Source: Synechococcus sp. JA-3-3Ab | GTDB taxonomy: Bacteria > Cyanobacteriota > Cyanobacteriia > Thermostichales > Thermostichaceae | Length of the DNA: 64,000 nucleotides | Assembly (NCBI RefSeq): GCF_000013205.1 | Contig: NC_007775.1 | Coordinates: 186,001-250,000, forward strand | Reading direction: 5' to 3' | Program-made: the position numbers and the translations under genes | Shown here: piece by piece, positions 19,501 to 25,883 of the stretch | Position numbering within the stretch: position 1 is the stretch's first letter | Layout: each line of letters begins with the position of its first letter | Notes under the pieces: generated by a model | Told to the model about the DNA's origin: nothing | What the model saw: the letters and a program-made list of their open reading frames with translations, nothing else | Databases searched by the model: none

Positions 19501-20794
19501 ATTTTGCCCATTCTCCTGCATCTTGCTGGTAATTCCCTCGGGGGCGGATGCGGCCAAAAAGGTGCAGCTCCAGCGGATCCAGGGCCACACTTTCCGGCTC
19601 TACCCCGTTTTGCACCGAGTCAGAGTTCAGGTTGTTTAGCTTAGGAGGCGGCTCGTTGGGCGGCACATCCGCCACGCCAGGGTGGGCATCGAAACTGAGA
19701 GAGTCGCTCACCCGCTGGCCGGCGTAGCCAATGGCTCCTGCCACCAGCTCCCCGAAGGCCGTAATCTCCGAGTTATCTGCAGGCATGTAGAAGCAGGATT
19801 CCTGGGAGCTGATCAGGAAAGCCCGGAACAAGTTGTTGGGGGCATAGCGGAAAAAGAGGCTGCCGCCGGCGTAGATGGCGCCGTTCCAGTTGTAGCCGGG
19901 GGTGAAAAAGAACTCTACATCGCCGCGGCTAAAGATCCCCCACTTGTTGAGCAGATCGCGCTTGCGATCCTGCTGGAATTGCAAAGCCGAGATGGCGCGG
20001 GTGGTGGAGTCGGCCCCTTGAATGGGCAAGGTGACCGCGAAGACCTGGAAAGGCTTGTACAGCGCCGATCCCACCTGGAACCAGTCTCCCACGTTGGGGT
20101 TGATCGTCTGCTGAAGGGGGTTATCGTTGCAGCCAGCCAAGGCCGAGCCCTGCAGGGGGCCACTGCGGATCATCAGGCGCCGCGCCCGCTCCGTATCCGT
20201 TAGCCGGCTGTCCTCAAAGTCCCTGCCGCCGGCCCGACGGGTGTTGAGAATGGTGTAGGCAGTTACGGAGTCGTCGACGCCGTTGTTGTCGGTGTCCACC
20301 AAAAACCACCAGGCCGGCGCCCGCACCGGCACGGGCAGGGTTTGCCCGGGGTTGTTGGGATCCTCTACCTCGATGTTGGTTGTAATTACGAACTGGGTTT
20401 CATCGGGGAGGATGTAGGGATCGTTCTCATCCCGCGGGATCAGCTCTCCCGCCCCATCGTTAATCAAAGCCTCAACCAATTGGGCATCGGTGGGGTTGCT
20501 TGCGGGCAGGCGGGGATCGCGTATCAGGTAGTCGATCTTGGCCCGTGCCCGGTCGATGGCGGCGTTCAGTTGCCGGCTAACCGTCTGCCCCGCCCGTTCC
20601 ACCTGGGTTTGGATGTTGCGCTGGGTGGAGCGGGTCAGCAGGCCCACCGTGACCAAGCTCAACACCAGCACAATTAAGATGGCGACCGGCAGCACAAAGC
20701 CGCGCTCGCGGATCCTGCGCCGATCCACCGGGATCTTCAGAGAGCTGAGCAGGCGCAGGGCAAGTTTGAGCAACAGCGGGGAAGGAGCAGACAT
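13553..20794 (-). CDS. Giant HpsA-like surface protein with PilX-type N-terminus, PA14 and TSP1-like segments
   Basis: 2413 residues. A PilX-like signal and helix (RERGFVLPVAILIVLVLSLV, about residues 28-55) is followed by IDRARAKIDYLIRDPRLPAS, a block I recognise from hormogonium polysaccharide protein HpsA. A calcium-type loop DTDNNGVDD is near residue 165. About residues 1318-1680 look like a PA14 domain opened by a long insertion: LLAEYYNGW at the start, then VRWVGELYP and FEGDDGVRLII 240 residues later. Two Cys-rich thrombospondin-1-like modules follow near 1753-1860 (CGAWSEWTPEC and CNYNWGPWTPASC). A DLNGNGAWDPGE loop is near 2075. The C-terminus has the HpsA-type GGMHNFLRLNELW and FFSGSMIQLNYSTYATG. 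It probably acts at the cell surface in polysaccharide secretion or gliding. It is longer than the HpsA proteins I know. Confidence 0.8.
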   Translation of the reverse strand: MSAPSPLLLKLALRLLSSLKIPVDRRRIRERGFVLPVAILIVLVLSLVTVGLLTRSTQRNIQTQVERAGQTVSRQLNAAIDRARAKIDYLIRDPRLPASNPTDAQLVEALINDGAGELIPRDENDPYILPDETQFVITTNIEVEDPNNPGQTLPVPVRAPAWWFLVDTDNNGVDDSVTAYTILNTRRAGGRDFEDSRLTDTERARRLMIRSGPLQGSALAGCNDNPLQQTINPNVGDWFQVGSALYKPFQVFAVTLPIQGADSTTRAISALQFQQDRKRDLLNKWGIFSRGDVEFFFTPGYNWNGAIYAGGSLFFRYAPNNLFRAFLISSQESCFYMPADNSEITAFGELVAGAIGYAGQRVSDSLSFDAHPGVADVPPNEPPPKLNNLNSDSVQNGVEPESVALDPLELHLFGRIRPRGNYQQDAGEWAKSPLNAKNPRSPGRIKAGGFQAGADQVCPPYVDDVYRADNRFGPKASYDRPPVTPDPQRGCDVDTFAQRYRAKAGDPIPPDARNNQGESLTEDNPPPGALSEVGLDGYWERRARVEGLRVIVGQRLELTRTDSLPLPLVLPGDPNDPTKLQAIFISNEARQRLTLRDNPAAVQATAVYHYSHRDGRFPIACLATVAHPGSPWSLQRASTFPTGDQRTQLGINFFTGEGTNVWEYDPTPMQARLAPGTSLWTALTNLANFAGDPDGAYPPKQQAGRIHPDPFITAFGNFSELRRIIENPTNLSLADQSTLQTAGCMLGMLADNMLRIEAAANAGDPAAQTLWNDIQASRAGNREAANRFYLPLRYIFPTTSFNQTDTLETERRSAYSFLPSTVSYQAVTNLNEVALEPRSGIGNWALPYAPANCTAAGPNSNQFDLIRIGNQCYRVPFKDSVFYDGREAMAVRTLNIDLALLTNNVNGQANGLINGDTWRDTWLPAGVQEGREGGIFYAFREDAVREDAIARPPLGTFDSYLTSWRNRNASSDYASGDLGSAGIMNAGQPGRGTANGQTVWDPPVSDPGGLSPKPVDYYADPDRRPYGFRLRNGARLARGGFNLDEAVFGLSFVSDNPVYIQGDFNLHQTRDGRRLEEFTTLLEFDPQTGLYRNFYGRLRSGPNENREDRRFARAAEDLWRPSEVLGDAVNILSADFCDGSIDDAFVQDGTLNGGGVNYDPGQDYNGGRASAPRRWDYYGCLRGENDRDNLGFNTSFLNQALVIRGNNWPAPDPDRDGAGVLRFDNTNGAQNLGDNTNQPGWPDVFARDTILAPFNNADSDPNNDDRTAGGGVPAVRPLRAPDVGYANFGTRISALGNPVLDTSRWVLVAPLGPCPDPGGSGLLAEYYNGWLTSPQNRYKRDTGFGDTGAVGPLAEEAQRDNLPYLRAVRWPDPVFPAQGVPDALGRFNNGFTSSTHTCPPKDNLGSANTNQRWACVRDAINDPSNSGPLGRFARSGGDFPWWGGFQYFFGNSTTLDSNSPFKQRLYNNPPECNGTLVDILQPLCRLSVPPVSPDRRDRGDWFWMPSCGEPDGNNGFTNLLTDADDLNFPGHFNFLRSCWRRRSGAGPTGNNNGNDFFVVRWVGELYPRWPGLQTYRIFEGDDGVRLIIRRRDGSDATFENRGVWNGTPLNLGPNAAGAEAWQDGRANEVALRLELECADPSQDSPYLIEIQTYENTGNARLRFATRDGSEWEDYDLRYLKPLPPVNKPCQPDPQKALESNQAHCKTCDPIWNPPCPTNICQPVTIDQTATLPAGCPGQPPTPRRVTCQPRGTCGAWSEWTPECTVANGGTRVTQTRRRTCTVAVCGTSYTETQSQTVDCRQTCNYNWGPWTPASCDEVIDQIACGTTKTFTQTRTGTLIDSTSSPTCSRTATQTQSLTCQGRPCGSSTFAPETRSKSPLGEWMAAKPNTVDLRPVWEIQADPEPETISVNTVAAAPAEGVTIALQPQLSPVLEVKAGVPKPPKWPNPAEALQAAFNWMFGEPAYAARAGLRGNLLSSQIANPSKEPGIRPAESGASPISGTLSLGTDDWARQLRRRLLNPNGTVRCDSEEKVTPTDGGFWVPGVFRPNFNDRFKYTAYTGASRPSTLRTIGGADPTFEDLNGNGAWDPGEPTNVLDRDPLFGFDLDPNKPGLEIQPQMALNPYARVNKNAAAQGYTPASKYADGYYIDHKGSEDIRNGLCFYVKPNGSTIQVQIDFNGGAGGSNDDLKWVDVEPFTLDLNKPTTGFAGDNPVLGVILDEVTRRPIPIPGFQELASADVNQRRRNDTGENNHQLQPARETRVNATAISGTLPSRLHQTAGGMHNFLRLNELWRNTNLFFSGSMIQLNYSTYATGPFLQHSFEPPALVDDPTFVRGFDYYYPPNRRFGYDVGLQIARRPGPVSSRFQFPSNTRTEFLRELDPQDPYVRRLRCELQNQPDVPLDPSAQIGGCNEFN

Positions 20795-20914
20795 GGCTGT
20801 ATCCCGGAGTAGGCGAGTGCCAAGATAGCAACAGTATGCAAGGGATCCCGAGTCTCAGACATCCCCACGGGTGGGGGGAAGGGACAGCCTGCTCTTTTCA
20901 GGATTCCCAAGCTT

Positions 20915-21511
20915 TTACAAAATCCCCAGTTGCTGCGCCTTGAGCAGGGCGGTGACACGGTCGCTAGCATCCAGCTTGCGGTAGGCGGCGCTGGCGTACT
21001 CTTTGACGGTTTCGATGCTCAGGCCCAGACGGCGGGCGATCTGTTTGTTGGCCAAGCCCTCTTTCATCAGTTGCAGCACACACAGCTCGCGGGGGGTGAG
21101 CTTGGGCAGCTCCTGTCGGGCAGGCAGCCAGTCTCGTTCGGGGTTGGACAAAATCTGACGGATGACGCGGGCCAATTCCGCCGGGTCGGTCTCTTTGGAA
21201 AGGTAGCCTTTGGCCCCGGCGCGGCGGGCTGCCTCAATCAGACCCGGCTCCTGAAAGGTGGTCATCATCACCACCACCACCGGCAGGCCCAGCTCGACAA
21301 TCTGCTGGCAGGCCAGGATCCCGTCTCCATCCGGCATGCGCACATCCAAAAGGGCCACCTCGACGGGGCAACGGCGGCAGTACTCAACGGCCTGGGATCC
21401 CGTCTCGGCTTCGGCCACCACCTCAAATCCTTGCGCTTGCAGGGCAAACTTTAGCCCCAGCCGAAACAGGGGATGGTCGTCGGCAATCAGAACCCGGACA
21501 GGGGAACTCAT
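20915..21511 (-). CDS. NarL/FixJ-family response regulator
   Basis: 198 residues: a receiver domain (residues 5-120) with acidic pocket ADDHP, phospho-acceptor Asp56 in ALLDVRMPDGDG and the conserved Lys in GAKGYLSKE; then a LuxR-type HTH (about 135-195, LTPRELCVLQLMKEGLANKQIARRLGLSIETVKEY). It should bind DNA as a phosphorylated dimer. No histidine kinase is in the window. The gene ends 121 bases before the HpsA-like gene on the same strand, so regulation of that cluster is plausible but unproven. Confidence 0.92.
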   Translation of the reverse strand: MSSPVRVLIADDHPLFRLGLKFALQAQGFEVVAEAETGSQAVEYCRRCPVEVALLDVRMPDGDGILACQQIVELGLPVVVVMMTTFQEPGLIEAARRAGAKGYLSKETDPAELARVIRQILSNPERDWLPARQELPKLTPRELCVLQLMKEGLANKQIARRLGLSIETVKEYASAAYRKLDASDRVTALLKAQQLGIL

Positions 21512-21570
21512 GGCAGGGGATCCCGGCCTATGAGAGGGCTAAGCTTAATCTGCCCAAAAGAGGGAGCTAG

Positions 21571-21608
21571 CCCTCACCCCCAGCCCCTCTCCCTCAGGGA
21601 CAGGGGAG
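21571..21608. repeat. CCCTC palindromic repeat, copy 3
   Basis: CCCTCACCCCCAGCCCCTC followed by TCCCTCAGGGACAGGGGAG, directly past the stop codon of the pentapeptide-repeat gene, between it and the response regulator. Confidence 0.85.
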
Positions 21609-22208
21609 CTAGTTTTTCACAAAGACCATGCCGCGGGCGCCGGGGTTCAGGGTGGGATCCAGTTGGGTTTGGGCGTTGTAGAGGGCGCCTGTCAGATCGG
21701 CTGCTTCCAAAAAAGCGCCGCGCAGGTCGGCCCCGCGCAGATCGGCCTGGCGCAGGTTGGCTCCTGTGAGGTCGGCACCGACGAGGACGGCCCCGCGCAA
21801 GTCGGCGCCGCTGAGGTTGGCCACCTGCAGGTTGGCGCCGGTGAGATTGGTCTGCTGCAGGTTGGTCTGGCTGAGATCGGCTTCCCACAGAAAGGCCCCG
21901 CCCTGATCCGAGCCGCGCAAGTTGGCGCCGCGCAAATCGGCCAAGTTGAGGATCGCCTGAGAGAGGTCGGCAGCTTGCAGGTTGGCCTGCCTGAGGATGG
22001 CTTCTTTCAGGTTGGCGCCGCTCAAATCCACTCCCGGCAGCTCGGCTCCCGTCAGATCGCAGGCGGGGCAATCTTTGCTGGGGGCAACAACCTGGGATCG
22101 GCCCAGTTGGGCATCCAGCTCCAGTTGGGCAAAAACAGGAAGTGCCGCGATCCCGACCACCCCGCCGAGGAGACCGACCCAGCACTGGGACCATGCCATT
22201 TTTTTCAC
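21609..22208 (-). CDS. Exported pentapeptide-repeat protein
   Basis: 199 residues. The N-terminal 27 residues form a Sec signal (MKKMAWSQ then a hydrophobic stretch ending PVFAQ). From residue 47 onward the protein is almost entirely A(N/D)LXX pentapeptides ([20 protein letters not shown] and so on), about 25 in a row, which fold as a right-handed quadrilateral beta-helix. Two cysteines (CPAC) precede the repeats. Exported proteins of this type are abundant in cyanobacteria and their function is mostly unknown. It has its own repeat elements on both sides and seems monocistronic. Confidence 0.88.
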   Translation of the reverse strand: MKKMAWSQCWVGLLGGVVGIAALPVFAQLELDAQLGRSQVVAPSKDCPACDLTGAELPGVDLSGANLKEAILRQANLQAADLSQAILNLADLRGANLRGSDQGGAFLWEADLSQTNLQQTNLTGANLQVANLSGADLRGAVLVGADLTGANLRQADLRGADLRGAFLEAADLTGALYNAQTQLDPTLNPGARGMVFVKN

Positions 22209-22227
22209 GGGGATCCCTCCTGGCTGA

Positions 22228-22265
22228 CCCTCACCCCCGGCCCCTCTCCCAGAGGGAGAGGGGAG
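22228..22265. repeat. CCCTC palindromic repeat, copy 4
   Basis: CCCTCACCCCCGGCCCCTC then TCCCAGAGGGAGAGGGGAG, in the gap between mutM and the pentapeptide-repeat gene. Same orientation as copy 3. Confidence 0.85.
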
Positions 22266-22310
22266 CTGGAGATCAACCTAGAACTATAGCCGTTGGCGGG
22301 AGATACGCCA

Positions 22311-23162
22311 TCAAGTCTCAACCCGGCCTGGAGGCGGCTGGCAGCGGGGGCAAAAGTGGGCCGAGCGGCCCGAGAGCTTACTCCGCTGAATGGGGGTGCC
22401 ACAGAGGCGACAGGGATCCCCTTCTCGACCGTACACCCACGCCTGCCCCTGGTAGTTGCCGTTGAGCCCACGCAGATCCCGGTAATCCCGCAGGGTGGTG
22501 CCCCGCTGCTCCAGCCCGGCCCGTAACACCTGGATCAGGCTTTCTCGCAGGCGGCTCTTGGCAGCGTCGGAAAGCTGCGCGGCGGGTGTTGAGGGGTGGA
22601 TGCCGCTCAGAAACAGGGCCTCGTCGGCGTAGATGTTGCCCACCCCCGCCACCAGCGACTGATCCAGCAAGGCGGCTTTGATGGGGCGGCGGCTCTTCTG
22701 CAAGGCAGCTTGGAAATAGGCCTCGGAAAAGGCCGGCGAAAGCGGCTCCGGCCCCAAGCTCTGCAGGGCAGGGATCACCGTCTCCGGCTCCACCCCGGCG
22801 GGCACCAGCCACATCTGGCCAAAGGTGCGCAGATCAACAAAGCGCAGCTCCCACCCCTGCTCCAAATGCAGCCGGACGCGAGTGTGGATCGGCAAAGGCG
22901 CGGATCCCTGAACCCAGAGCAGTTGCCCGGTCATGCGCAGATGCACGCCCAGAACCGCTCCAGAGTCCAGGGATCCCAGAAGATATTTGCCTCGCCGCTG
23001 CCACTGGGTCAAACAGCTGCCTGCCAGCCCCTGCGCAAACTCGTCTTTGCCGGGGTAGGCCACGGTGCGAGGGAGAAGCACCTCCACCGACAGGATGCAC
23101 AGACCCAGGGTGAGGCGCTGCAGATCCCGCCTGACGGTTTCAACTTCCGGCAGCTCGGGCAC
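22311..23162 (-). CDS. mutM: Formamidopyrimidine-DNA glycosylase
   Basis: 283 residues starting MPELPEVETVRRDLQ, with the catalytic N-terminal Pro (after Met removal) and Glu3. The enzyme excises 8-oxoguanine and formamidopyrimidines and nicks the abasic site. The H2TH region (DQSLVAGVGNIYADEALFLSGIHP) and the C-terminal zinc finger (CRLCGTPIQRSKLSGRSAHFCPRC) are complete. It follows psaE by 45 bases on the same strand and is probably co-transcribed with it; a link between Fpg and high-light survival has been reported in a thermophilic Synechococcus, as I recall. Confidence 0.96.
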   Translation of the reverse strand: MPELPEVETVRRDLQRLTLGLCILSVEVLLPRTVAYPGKDEFAQGLAGSCLTQWQRRGKYLLGSLDSGAVLGVHLRMTGQLLWVQGSAPLPIHTRVRLHLEQGWELRFVDLRTFGQMWLVPAGVEPETVIPALQSLGPEPLSPAFSEAYFQAALQKSRRPIKAALLDQSLVAGVGNIYADEALFLSGIHPSTPAAQLSDAAKSRLRESLIQVLRAGLEQRGTTLRDYRDLRGLNGNYQGQAWVYGREGDPCRLCGTPIQRSKLSGRSAHFCPRCQPPPGRVET

Positions 23163-23207
23163 AGGAAGAGGAAGCCAAAGAGCTTGGTTGAGTTGGCAGG
23201 GGCAGCC

Positions 23208-23429
23208 TTAGCTGGAAGCTTTGGCTTTGGGCTTGGGCTCCTCCACCACTTCCAGCTCATCTTCGCGGAAGTTGTTGGTGTTGATGTTGTAGTAGTTGAT
23301 CTTGTCGAAGCGGACGATCACCGGGTAGAGAATGCCGCTGGTATCCACCGCCGCAACCGTTCCCACATCCCGATACCAGTAGGATTCTTTCCGCAACACC
23401 CGGACTTTGGCACCACGCTGAATCGCCAT
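23208..23429 (-). CDS. psaE: Photosystem I reaction centre subunit IV (PsaE)
   Basis: 73 residues from ATG 23429 ([20 protein letters not shown]); an ATG 15 bases earlier is less likely because PsaE proteins start at this point. PsaE is a small SH3-fold subunit on the cytoplasmic face of photosystem I that helps dock ferredoxin and supports cyclic electron flow. [23 protein letters not shown] and [20 protein letters not shown] are family blocks. The C-terminal tail is Glu/Pro/Lys-rich. It is followed by mutM and faces away from hliP. Confidence 0.96.
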   Translation of the reverse strand: MAIQRGAKVRVLRKESYWYRDVGTVAAVDTSGILYPVIVRFDKINYYNINTNNFREDELEVVEEPKPKAKASS

Positions 23430-23708
23430 AGAGGTTCTCTCCATTGACCTGCCCTTCAGATTACCCTAGTCCGTGAGAAGGCTGCGATTTCCGAATTTTT
23501 GTAACGGGGATCCCTGTGGCTTCCCTGCAGGTGGGAATCTTCTGGACGCTGGTGCCGCCCCTGCGTTAGGGCAAAGCCCAGCCCCCAAGGCTGCCACTCC
23601 CCTGCTGCCGTCGGAAGCGGCTGGTGTTGCGATGTGAAGAAATGCAAACTATACTGAAGGGCAGGTGCTCCTCTTGTAGCCCTTCCCAAGCCCTAACTGG
23701 AGGTTTCC

Positions 23709-23861
23709 ATGTCCAACCCCAACTTGTCTGAGCCCAAGTTTGGCTTTAACGAATATGCCGAGCGTCTCAACGGCCGCGCGGCCATGATCGGCTTTGTGTT
23801 GGCCATTGTCATCGAAGCGGTGACGGGCCAAGGCGTCGCCTCCTGGCTGGGCCTGATCTAG
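23709..23861 (+). CDS. High-light-inducible protein (HLIP/small CAB-like)
   Basis: A 50-residue gene. The protein starts MSNPNLSEPKFGFNEYAERL and carries the chlorophyll-binding signature ERLNGRAAMIGFV in its single transmembrane helix, as in one-helix light-harvesting-like proteins. HLIPs bind chlorophyll and carotenoid and dissipate energy in photosystem II assembly and stress. ATG at 23709 is preceded by AACTGGAGG. A terminator follows, so it is a single-gene unit, expected to respond to high light. It is divergent from psaE-mutM with a 279-base gap between the two starts. Confidence 0.93.
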   Translation: MSNPNLSEPKFGFNEYAERLNGRAAMIGFVLAIVIEAVTGQGVASWLGLI

Positions 23862-23931
23862 AAAACTCAGCTTGCCGCGCTATGGAGTCGCTCCCGAAGC
23901 GGTAAACGCGAGATTATGGGATCCCTGTGAG

Positions 23932-23971
23932 CAGAGAGGCAAGCTTGAAAGCCCTGCTCTCTCTGTTTTTT
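23932..23971 (+). terminator. Terminator after hliP
   Basis: CAGAGAG (23932-23938) pairs with CTCTCTG (23959-23965) and is followed by six T. An alternative GAGCAG/CTGCTC pairing overlaps it. Confidence 0.7.
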
Positions 23972-24094
23972 GTTGAGTTGAGGAAAAGCTTTGTTCTGGG
24001 GTCTGCCGGCCGGCAGGCCCTCATTCACAGAAAACATACCCGCACCCCTACCCCAATCCTTGCAGGAAAAGCGAAACCGGTTGCGCTCTCCCAA

Positions 24095-24133
24095 CCCTCC
24101 TCTCCCTCTGGGAGAGGGACCGGGGGTGAAGGT
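24095..24133. repeat. CCCTC palindromic repeat, copy 5
   Basis: CCCTCCTCTCCCTCTGGGAG then AGGGACCGGGGGTGAAGG, abutting the 3' end of nadE. Confidence 0.75.
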
Positions 24134-25803
24134 CAACTGATCCCTTCCTGGCGTTTGGCAATGGGCATGCGCCAGCCGGTGCCAAAGGCGCGATCGGTCA
24201 CGCGCAGGCCAGGGGGAGCCTGGTGGCGCTTGAACTCGGCACTCTGCACCAGGTGCAGCACCTGCTGCACCGTGTCAGGTTCAAACCCCTGGGCCACCAG
24301 CTCACCGGCCGACTGGTGCTGTTCGATGTGCCGCTGGAGGATAGCGTCCAGCAAGTCGTAGGGAGGCAGGCTATCGCTATCTTTCTGGCCAGGTCGCAGC
24401 TCTGCTGAGGGGGGCTTGGTGAGGATGGGGAGGGGAATCCGTTCCTGGTGGCGGTTGATCCAGCGGGCCAGGCGGTAGACCCAGGTTTTGGGCACATCGG
24501 AAATCACGGCCAGGCCACCGGACATATCCCCGTAGATGGTGCAGTAGCCCACCGCCAGCTCCGACTTGTTGCCCGTGGTCAAGAGCAGCCGGCCAAACTT
24601 GTTGGAGAGGGCCATGAGCAAGGTGCCGCGGATGCGCGACTGCAGGTTCTCTTCCGTGATGTCGGGGGGCAGGCCAGCGAAGGGCTCAGCCAGGAGGTGC
24701 TGGTAGCTCTCCATAATCGACTGGATGGGCAGCTTCAGGGTCGGGATCCCCAGGTTTTGCGCCAGTTGGTAGGCGTCCGTCAGGCTGCCGGGACTGGAAT
24801 AGGGAGAGGGCATGAGCACCCCCAGCACCCGCTCTGGCCCCAAGGCGTCGGCGGCAATGACGGCAGTAACAGCCGAGTCAATCCCTCCCGACAGGCCCAG
24901 CAACACCTCGCGAAAGCCACATTTGCTGACGTAGTCGCGGGTGCCCAAAACCAGCGCCTCGTAGAGCTCCGCTTCCGGCTCCGCTGGCCAGCGGGATCCC
25001 TGAACTTCCGGGCCTTCCTCAGGAGGGTGAACCAGCGCCTCCACATCTACCATCAGGCAGTCCGGCTGAAAGGCAGCGGCTTGGGCCACCACCCGGCCCC
25101 GGCAGTCTAGGGCGCAACTGGCCCCGTCGAAAATGAGGTCGTCGTTGCCCCCCACCTGGTTGACATAGAGGATGGGCAGGGCGTGCTTGCGGGCCAGGGA
25201 TCCCAGCATCTGCACCCGCAATTTTTGCTTGCCCAGGCTAAAGGGAGAGGCCGACAGGTTGATCAGCACATCGGCGCCGCAGCGGGCCATCTCTTCCACC
25301 GGATCCCGGTGGTAGCGGCGGTGTTGCCAAAAGTCGCGGTCGTTCCAGATGTCTTCACAGATGGTGAAGCCCACTCGGCGGCTACGGTACTCAATGGGCT
25401 GGGGCGGGGATCCCGGCTCAAAGTAGCGGTCTTCGTCGAAGACATCGTAGGTGGGCAGGAGCGACTTCTGGAACCAGTGGCGGATCTGCCCCCCTTCCAG
25501 CCAGGCCGCGGCGTTGTAGAGGGGTCGCCCCTCCGGCAGCGGGTTGGGCTGCACGGATCCCACCACCACCGGAATGCTCTCCCGCAGCCGGGCCGCCAAC
25601 TGCTGCAAAACTTGGCCTACCCTCTCAATCAGGGCCGGGTAGAGCAACAGATCCCGGGGCGGGTACCCCAACAGGGCCAGCTCAGAAGTAATGGCCAGCT
25701 CCGCTCCTGCCGCTGCCACCGCCTCGACCGCCGCACGGATGCGCTCGGCATTGCCGCTGAGATCGCCAACGGTATAGTTGAGTTGCAACAGCGCTACCTT
25801 CAC
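24133..25803 (-). CDS. nadE: Glutamine-dependent NAD+ synthetase
   Basis: 556 residues from GTG 25803 (start V/MKVALLQLNYTVGDL), which has AAGGGGG just upstream and matches the family's start; a 23-residue longer frame from ATG 25872 is open. The N-terminal nitrilase-like glutaminase has Glu in ITSELALLGYP and Cys in GFTICEDIW. The C-terminal synthetase has the P-loop GLSGGIDSAVTAVIAADALGP. The enzyme amidates nicotinate adenine dinucleotide with glutamine nitrogen. It follows uvrC closely on the same strand (about 80 bases from this start), so the pair may be co-transcribed. Confidence 0.95.
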   Translation of the reverse strand: MKVALLQLNYTVGDLSGNAERIRAAVEAVAAAGAELAITSELALLGYPPRDLLLYPALIERVGQVLQQLAARLRESIPVVVGSVQPNPLPEGRPLYNAAAWLEGGQIRHWFQKSLLPTYDVFDEDRYFEPGSPPQPIEYRSRRVGFTICEDIWNDRDFWQHRRYHRDPVEEMARCGADVLINLSASPFSLGKQKLRVQMLGSLARKHALPILYVNQVGGNDDLIFDGASCALDCRGRVVAQAAAFQPDCLMVDVEALVHPPEEGPEVQGSRWPAEPEAELYEALVLGTRDYVSKCGFREVLLGLSGGIDSAVTAVIAADALGPERVLGVLMPSPYSSPGSLTDAYQLAQNLGIPTLKLPIQSIMESYQHLLAEPFAGLPPDITEENLQSRIRGTLLMALSNKFGRLLLTTGNKSELAVGYCTIYGDMSGGLAVISDVPKTWVYRLARWINRHQERIPLPILTKPPSAELRPGQKDSDSLPPYDLLDAILQRHIEQHQSAGELVAQGFEPDTVQQVLHLVQSAEFKRHQAPPGLRVTDRAFGTGWRMPIAKRQEGIS

Positions 25804-25883
25804 TTGGCCCCCTTGGCCGAGAATGGCGGACTCCACGATGATAGGCCAGCTCAGGTCGTTCGGCTTGCCCACAGGCGGGTCGG

